Positions 59,370 through 64,000 of a DNA stretch of 64,000 nt are shown one piece after another; positions within the stretch are counted from its first letter, which is position 1; every line of letters starts with the position of its first letter. Where the stretch lies: the NCBI GenBank assembly GCA_028698335.1, contig JAQVDP010000011.1, forward strand, positions 62,001 to 126,000, in the 5' to 3' direction. Made by a program: the position numbers and the translations under genes. Source of the stretch: Nevskiales bacterium. Lineage in GTDB: Bacteria > Pseudomonadota > Gammaproteobacteria > Nevskiales > Nevskiaceae. A model generated the notes under the pieces. It ran no database searches. It had not been told where the DNA came from and saw nothing but the letters and a program-made list of their open reading frames with translations.

Positions 59370-62300
59370 ATGGAGGAGTCGATCGCGTGTGGAGCGTGCG
59401 GGGCGGAGAACCCGCCACGGGCACGCTTCTGCAATCAATGCGGCGCTGCGTTGCAGGCGGCGGGAAACTACACGCCCAGACATCTGCAGGCGATGCTGTC
59501 GCAGCCGGCAACGATCGTCGGTGAGCGCAAGCGGGTCACGGTGCTGTTCGCCGACATCAAGGGCTCCACCCGCCTGGCGGATCAGGCCGGCGTCGAACTC
59601 TGGCACGAGGTGCTCGACCGCTTTCTGTCGACGCTGTCCGCATGCGTCCATCGCTACCAGGGAACGGTCAACCAGTACACCGGCGACGGCATCATGGCCC
59701 TGTTCGGTGCGCCACAGGCCCTGGAGGAGCACGCCCTGCACGCGGCTCATGCGGCGCTGGAAATGCAGCGCGAAGTGCGGCGCTACGCAGACGAGCTGCG
59801 ACTGCAGCACGGGCTCAATCTGTCCATGCGCGTGGGGCTCAACAGCGGTGAGGTCGTGGTCGGGCGAATTGGCGACGGCCTGCGCGACGACTACACCGCG
59901 CAGGGACCGACCGTTCATCTGGCGGCGCGCGTCGAGCAGCTGTGCGAACCCGGACGCGTCTACGTCAGTGCCGAAACGGCCAGCCTGCTGCAGGGATACT
60001 GCCGCCTGCGCGGGCTCGGTGCGGCAGCCCTGCCCGGATTCGAGACACCGCAGCAGTTGTTCGAGCTTGAGGGGCTCGCCGGTGCGCGCGGACGCCTCGA
60101 ACGCAGCCTGGCCCGGGCGACGGCACCACTGGTCGGGCGCGGCGCCGAACTCGAGGCGTTGCGCAGCGCGATGGCGCGCGTGCGCGCGGGCGACGGGCAG
60201 GCCATTGCGGTGGTAGGCGCCGCCGGCATCGGCAAGTCACGCCTGTGCCACGAGTTTCTGCGGGAGTGCGAGGCCGCCGGCCTGCGGGTCCATCGCGCCA
60301 GCGCGGCGCCGTACACCCGGCGGATCCCGCTGCTGCCGATCCGCCAGCTGTTGCGCAGCAAGCTCGGCCTCGACGCGGACACCGCCCCGGACGAAGCACG
60401 GCGGTGGATCGCGGGGGCGTTGCTGCTTGAGAATCCCGATCACGCGCAGTGGTTGCCGTATCTGTTCGATTTCCTCGGAATCGCCGAGCAGGGCGCTACG
60501 GCCGTCCTCGACGCCGACGGCGCGACGCAGGCGCGGATGATGGCGCAGCTCGCGGACTACCTGCCCTGCGATCCCGAACCACTGGTGCTGCTGCTCGAAG
60601 ACCTGCATTTCCTGGACGGTGCCAGCGAGGCCTTCCTGCCTGCGCTGATACGCAGCGTGCGGCACCGGAAGTGCCTGCTGCTGCTCAACTATCGGCCCGA
60701 ATACGTGTCCGAGCCGATCGTTGCCGGGATCGACGAGGCGATTCCGGTCGGCGCGCTGGGCGGCGACGACATCCGGGCACTGGCGCAGCATCTGCTGGGC
60801 GCCGATGCGAGCCTGAACGGGATCGCCGATACGCTGGTCCGGCGGGCGTCGGGGAGTCCGTTCTACGTGGAGGAAGCGATCCAGGCGCTGGCCGGGGGCG
60901 GTTGGCTGGAAGGGGCGCCGCAGGGATACCGGCTGGTGCGGTCGATCGACCAATGGCCGCTGCCCGAGAGCGTGCAGCAGTTGCTGGCGGCGCGGATCGA
61001 TCGGCTCGTTGACGCGCAGCGGCAAACCCTGCAGGTCGCCGCGGTGATCGGCGAGCAATTCGATCGGGCACTGCTGTCCGAGGTGATGGAGGCCTCCGAG
61101 CCGGTGATCGGGCTGCAGCTGGAGCAGCTCGAGGAACTGGGCTTTGTCTTCGAACGCGAAGAGGAACGCTGGGACTTCTGTCATCCGCTGATGCAGGACG
61201 TCGCGTTGCGAGGGCAGCTTGAGTCCCGCCGGCGCGATGTTCACGCCCGGGTGGCCGCGCTGCTGGAGGCCCGCGCCGCGGCATCGGCCGCGCCCGGCGA
61301 GCTGGCGCTGCAGATCGCGGATCACTGGTCCGATGCGGATCACCACGAGCGGGCCGGGCACTGGTCGCTGCAGGCTGCGCAATGGGCGGTGCACCACGAC
61401 GCCGGTCTCGCACTCGAGCAGTGCCGGCGTGCGATCGCCCATCTCGATCGCTGCGCCGGGACCGCCGCGATCCGGTCGCTCGGGATCCGGGCCCGGGCGG
61501 CACTGATCCGCCTCGCTCAGTTTTCGGCTGTCGATGATCAGGAGGTCGAACGTGCCTATCAGGAGGCCCGGGACTGGGCCCAGGCCGACGGTGATGTCAG
61601 CGACCGTGCCGAACTGATGATCTCCTACGGCAGCGAGATGCTGCATCGCGGGCAGGTGGCGGTGGCCGCCGATCTGCATCGGCAGGCGGCGGATCTGTGC
61701 CTGACGCAGCGGCGCCCGGAATTGATCAACCGCTTTCGCCTGCCGCTGATGCTGTCCTTCAACGCCGCGGGCCAGCTGCGAATGGTGCTGGATATTCTCG
61801 ATCGCGCCGGCGGTGACTGGCGCACGCGTCCCGTCGATGAGGAGAACTATCTTTCCCGGGGGTTCTATGGGTTGATGCTGGCGTGGATGGGAAGCCTGGA
61901 GCAAGCTGCTGTCCACCTGCAGGATGCGATCCGCTATGCCGAGCGCGTGCAGCGTCCCGCGAGCTGGATGTATGCCAATCAGGTCGATCTGGCGCTGATG
62001 AACGGCGCGTTCGCGCCGGCGCTGGCGGCGGCGTATCGCGGGCTGGAGCGTGCGTCGGGCAACGGCAGTCCGTTTTTCCGGGCGGTCGCGCTGCGCGCGC
62101 TGGGACTGGCGTTGAGTCTGAACGGGCAGCATCAGGAGGCCCTGGCCGCGCTCGACGAGGCCGCGCCGCTGGTGGTCGCTGGCGCCGCCGCCCATCAGTT
62201 CGAGGCCAACTGGATGGCGACGCGGGCGCTGGCCCTGCTCAATGCCGGCGACGTCGACGCTGCCGAACGGATGGCCGTCGATGCAATCGACCGTGCACAG

Positions 62301-62606
62301 GCCGCCGGCTCGCGCATCTGGGAGATCGTCGCGCAACTGGTCTGGCTGCGACTGCCCGTCACGGTGCGGCGTCAGGCAGCGCAAATGGAGCACCGGCAGC
62401 GCGTGATCGCGCTGGTCGCGGAATCCGGGGCGAAGGGGTTTGGGCCGTGGCTCGATCTGGCGGAGGCGCATTGGGCACCGGACCCGGCAATCCGCGATGC
62501 TGCGAGAGCGCGTGCACAGGGCGGCTTTGCCGCGATTGGCGCCACGGCGTATGCGAGATCGGCGGGCGTGGACGCGGAGGCGGCGTCGTCCGATGCGGAA
62601 CAATGA
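59370..62606 (+). CDS. Zinc-ribbon/class III cyclase/AAA/TPR protein
   Basis: 1078 residues. Order of parts: a zinc ribbon (residues 7-25, ACGACGAENPPRARFCNQCG), a class III cyclase domain (about 55-215; VLFADIKGSTRLA, YTGDGIMALFG, TVHLAARVEQL), an AAA_16 ATPase (about 255-560; GAAGIGKSRLC) and helical TPR-like repeats to the end. Known family members (some with the His in VHLAAR) are predicted adenylate cyclases joined to a signalling ATPase, like STAND proteins. No membrane segment. It may sense an unknown cue through the TPR part. Ribosome site not clear. Confidence 0.85.
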   Translation: MEESIACGACGAENPPRARFCNQCGAALQAAGNYTPRHLQAMLSQPATIVGERKRVTVLFADIKGSTRLADQAGVELWHEVLDRFLSTLSACVHRYQGTVNQYTGDGIMALFGAPQALEEHALHAAHAALEMQREVRRYADELRLQHGLNLSMRVGLNSGEVVVGRIGDGLRDDYTAQGPTVHLAARVEQLCEPGRVYVSAETASLLQGYCRLRGLGAAALPGFETPQQLFELEGLAGARGRLERSLARATAPLVGRGAELEALRSAMARVRAGDGQAIAVVGAAGIGKSRLCHEFLRECEAAGLRVHRASAAPYTRRIPLLPIRQLLRSKLGLDADTAPDEARRWIAGALLLENPDHAQWLPYLFDFLGIAEQGATAVLDADGATQARMMAQLADYLPCDPEPLVLLLEDLHFLDGASEAFLPALIRSVRHRKCLLLLNYRPEYVSEPIVAGIDEAIPVGALGGDDIRALAQHLLGADASLNGIADTLVRRASGSPFYVEEAIQALAGGGWLEGAPQGYRLVRSIDQWPLPESVQQLLAARIDRLVDAQRQTLQVAAVIGEQFDRALLSEVMEASEPVIGLQLEQLEELGFVFEREEERWDFCHPLMQDVALRGQLESRRRDVHARVAALLEARAAASAAPGELALQIADHWSDADHHERAGHWSLQAAQWAVHHDAGLALEQCRRAIAHLDRCAGTAAIRSLGIRARAALIRLAQFSAVDDQEVERAYQEARDWAQADGDVSDRAELMISYGSEMLHRGQVAVAADLHRQAADLCLTQRRPELINRFRLPLMLSFNAAGQLRMVLDILDRAGGDWRTRPVDEENYLSRGFYGLMLAWMGSLEQAAVHLQDAIRYAERVQRPASWMYANQVDLALMNGAFAPALAAAYRGLERASGNGSPFFRAVALRALGLALSLNGQHQEALAALDEAAPLVVAGAAAHQFEANWMATRALALLNAGDVDAAERMAVDAIDRAQAAGSRIWEIVAQLVWLRLPVTVRRQAAQMEHRQRVIALVAESGAKGFGPWLDLAEAHWAPDPAIRDAARARAQGGFAAIGATAYARSAGVDAEAASSDAEQ

Positions 62607-62650
62607 GACAATCGCGACGTGAAGTCGTGTGGGGCGAGGGGATGCGAGCG

Positions 62651-63430
62651 ATGCGATGGAGACGGGCACTGCTGATGGTGGCGTGCGGCTTTGCCGCCGG
62701 GACCGCGTGGGCGGATGATGCCGCGCGCGATCACGTCGTCGGCTGTATGCGCGCGAACATTCCGCAATCGGTCCAGGTCAAGGAGGTCGAGCTGACCGCC
62801 ACCGACCGGACCGGCGGCAAGCGGGTTCTGCGGGGTCGTCTGTATGGCACGCGGGTCGACGAGCGCCTGCGTGCCATGATCAAGATCGAATCTCCGTCAG
62901 ACCTGGCGGGGGCCGCGTATCTGATGCGCGAAAACGGTGGCGGGGACGACATGTACGTGTACGTTCCGGCGCTGCGCAAGGTGCGGCGGATCACGGGGTC
63001 GGCGGCGGACAATTCCCTGTGGGGCACCGACATCTCCTACGGTGACGTCAAACAGATCAACAACGCGTTTTCGGCCGGGCAGGTCGACCTGCTCGGCGAG
63101 TCCGAGCTGTCCGGACACAAGGTGCACATGCTCGCGCTGCATCCGGCTCCGGAGACCGACAGCCGCTTCGGCTTGATCCGGTTGTGGGTGGACCAGGCCA
63201 GCTGCGTGACGATCCAGGCCGAATTCGTCGAAGGGCAGACCGTGCGCAAGCGCCTGGTCGTGGCGCCGGACGGCCTGCGCCAGACCGGCGAGCACTGGTA
63301 CGCCGCGGATGCGCAGATGAGCGATCTGCAGGAAGGGACCAGCACGCGCCTGAAGGTACTCGGCGTCAGCAGCGACCTGAACCTGTCCGGGCGCTATTTC
63401 AATCCGAGCACGTTCTACATCGGCAATTGA
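62651..63430 (+). CDS. LolA-like outer membrane lipoprotein-sorting family protein
   Basis: About 259 residues. A signal peptide (ALLMVACGFAAGTAWAD) and a periplasmic fold of the LolA_like/outer membrane lipoprotein-sorting group: KRVLRGRLYGTRVDERLRAM, MYVYVPALRKVRRITGS, SLWGTDISYGDVKQINNAF. A close neighbour, starting 25 bases downstream, is an RND-type exporter, a pairing seen often, so the two may move a lipid across the periplasm. An ATG at 62642 is a possible alternative start; 62651 has the better ribosome spacing (GAGGG). Confidence 0.82.
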   Translation: MRWRRALLMVACGFAAGTAWADDAARDHVVGCMRANIPQSVQVKEVELTATDRTGGKRVLRGRLYGTRVDERLRAMIKIESPSDLAGAAYLMRENGGGDDMYVYVPALRKVRRITGSAADNSLWGTDISYGDVKQINNAFSAGQVDLLGESELSGHKVHMLALHPAPETDSRFGLIRLWVDQASCVTIQAEFVEGQTVRKRLVVAPDGLRQTGEHWYAADAQMSDLQEGTSTRLKVLGVSSDLNLSGRYFNPSTFYIGN

Positions 63431-63455
63431 TGGCTCTTCGGGTACAAGCGAACGC

Positions 63456-64000
63456 ATGCAGCGGCTGATCGTCTGGCTGGCGCGACACTCCTGGGTGTCG
63501 ATCGGGGTGGTGGCGGCGGTGTCCGTTGGCGCGCTGCTGAGCGTCTTCGATCCGACCACGCTGTCCCCGCGGTTGTCGATCGATCCCGCGATCGAGCGCC
63601 TGCTGCCGGCGCAGGACGACGACCGCGCGCTGTATGACCGGGTGCGACAGCAGTTCGGTGAGACCGATCCGGTCCTGCTCGCGGTCGGTTTCGACAACGT
63701 CTATTCGGTCGACGCGATCAGCCGGATCGACGAGCTGACGCGGCGTCTCGGCGAGCTGCCGGGCGTGAAGCAGGTGCTGTCGCTGGCCAATGCCAGCAAT
63801 CCGGTGGCCGACGACTTCGGGATCGATCTGAGCACCTTCGCGGCCCAGGCGCGCGCCCACCCGGACCGGATCGAGCAGTTCGCCGACCGTATCGCCGAGA
63901 ATCCGATCTACCGCGATGCACTGGTCTCGGCCGACGGCAAGGTCGCGGCATTCGCGTTGACGCTGTCGGATTCCGACGAGAACCAATTCCGGCGTGACCG
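63456..64000 (+). CDS. RND/MMPL-type exporter, N-terminal part
   Basis: The window ends inside this gene. The visible 181 residues have one N-terminal helix (IVWLARHSWVSIGVVAAVS), then a periplasmic part (DPAIERLLPAQDDDRALYDRV, FDNVYSVDAISRIDELTRRL, GVKQVLSLANASNP), typical for the N-terminus of RND superfamily proteins of the MMPL/HpnN kind. The rest, with more helices, lies beyond 64000. Paired with the LolA-like gene before it, it may export a lipid or hydrophobic compound. Confidence 0.75.
   Translation, partial: MQRLIVWLARHSWVSIGVVAAVSVGALLSVFDPTTLSPRLSIDPAIERLLPAQDDDRALYDRVRQQFGETDPVLLAVGFDNVYSVDAISRIDELTRRLGELPGVKQVLSLANASNPVADDFGIDLSTFAAQARAHPDRIEQFADRIAENPIYRDALVSADGKVAAFALTLSDSDENQFRRD

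Noticed and set aside
60237-62669. Open frame of 810 codons antisense to the cyclase/AAA protein
   Set aside because: Same GC-driven antisense effect; Arg/Gln/Pro-rich, no motif.
1-64000. CRISPR arrays, tRNA or rRNA genes, insertion sequences, prophage
   Set aside because: No regular short repeats, no cloverleaf-like sequences with CCA ends, no transposase or phage structural genes were seen; the DUF5131 gene alone does not make a phage.

Overview
This is a 64 kb stretch of ordinary, densely packed bacterial chromosome with high GC content. It looks like a gammaproteobacterium: it carries YcgL, a YffB/ArsC-like protein, NnrU, SelO, a DUF47-PiT pair, a CzcCBA-type efflux operon and a UPF0016 gene with its yybP-ykoY manganese riboswitch. 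A free-living, non-enteric lineage of the Nevskiales/Salinisphaerales/Xanthomonadales kind fits best, but that placement is an inference. I see no rRNA, tRNA, CRISPR array, insertion sequence or prophage.

Layout. 0-5 kb: a small lipoprotein, a secreted beta-propeller/Calx-beta protein and two divergent diguanylate cyclases. 5-15 kb: a methyltransferase, a ThDP enzyme, an overlapping GCS2-ligase/aspartoacylase pair, a PHP phosphoesterase, the DUF47-PiT phosphate system, an M14 carboxypeptidase-like enzyme and a hemerythrin protein. 15-25 kb: an Lgt-like/TlpA fusion, an ABC exporter, YcgL, a class V aminotransferase-fold enzyme, an EF-hand protein, two divergent membrane proteins, a double-ACT protein and a frameshifted DUF4382 lipoprotein. 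25-31 kb: a hydrolase, an Old Yellow Enzyme, small membrane proteins, an AraC regulator and NnrU. 31-34 kb: the riboswitch-controlled UPF0016 transporter, a FadL-type porin and a two-part YeeE/YedE sulfur transporter. 34-39 kb: a membrane class III cyclase and a CHASE-PAS-PAS-GGDEF-EAL protein, followed by an AT-rich island. 39-46 kb: the heavy-metal RND operon and a voltage-sensor-only membrane protein. 46-51 kb: an acetaldehyde dehydrogenase, porin and DUF779 cluster with a sigma-54 promoter and a divergent AcoR-type activator. 51-64 kb: an extended DUF5131 protein, gamma-glutamyltransferase, a second frameshifted small gene, SelO, a secernin-like hydrolase, a PLDc_N peptide, a ketopantoate reductase-like enzyme, a zinc-ribbon/cyclase/AAA/TPR protein, and a LolA-like plus RND pair cut by the window edge.

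Themes. Nucleotide signalling is heavily represented: three GGDEF proteins (one with an intact EAL domain) and two class III cyclases. Metal and redox handling recurs (Mn, Zn/Co/Cd, hemerythrin, TlpA, OYE). The best-supported regulatory readings are the Mn riboswitch and the sigma-54/palindrome arrangement of the aldehyde cluster. The least understood pieces are the GCS2-aspartoacylase pair, the long DUF5131 protein and the pore-less voltage-sensor protein. Two genes each lack one base, consistent with loss of a G, which could be real mutation or assembly error.
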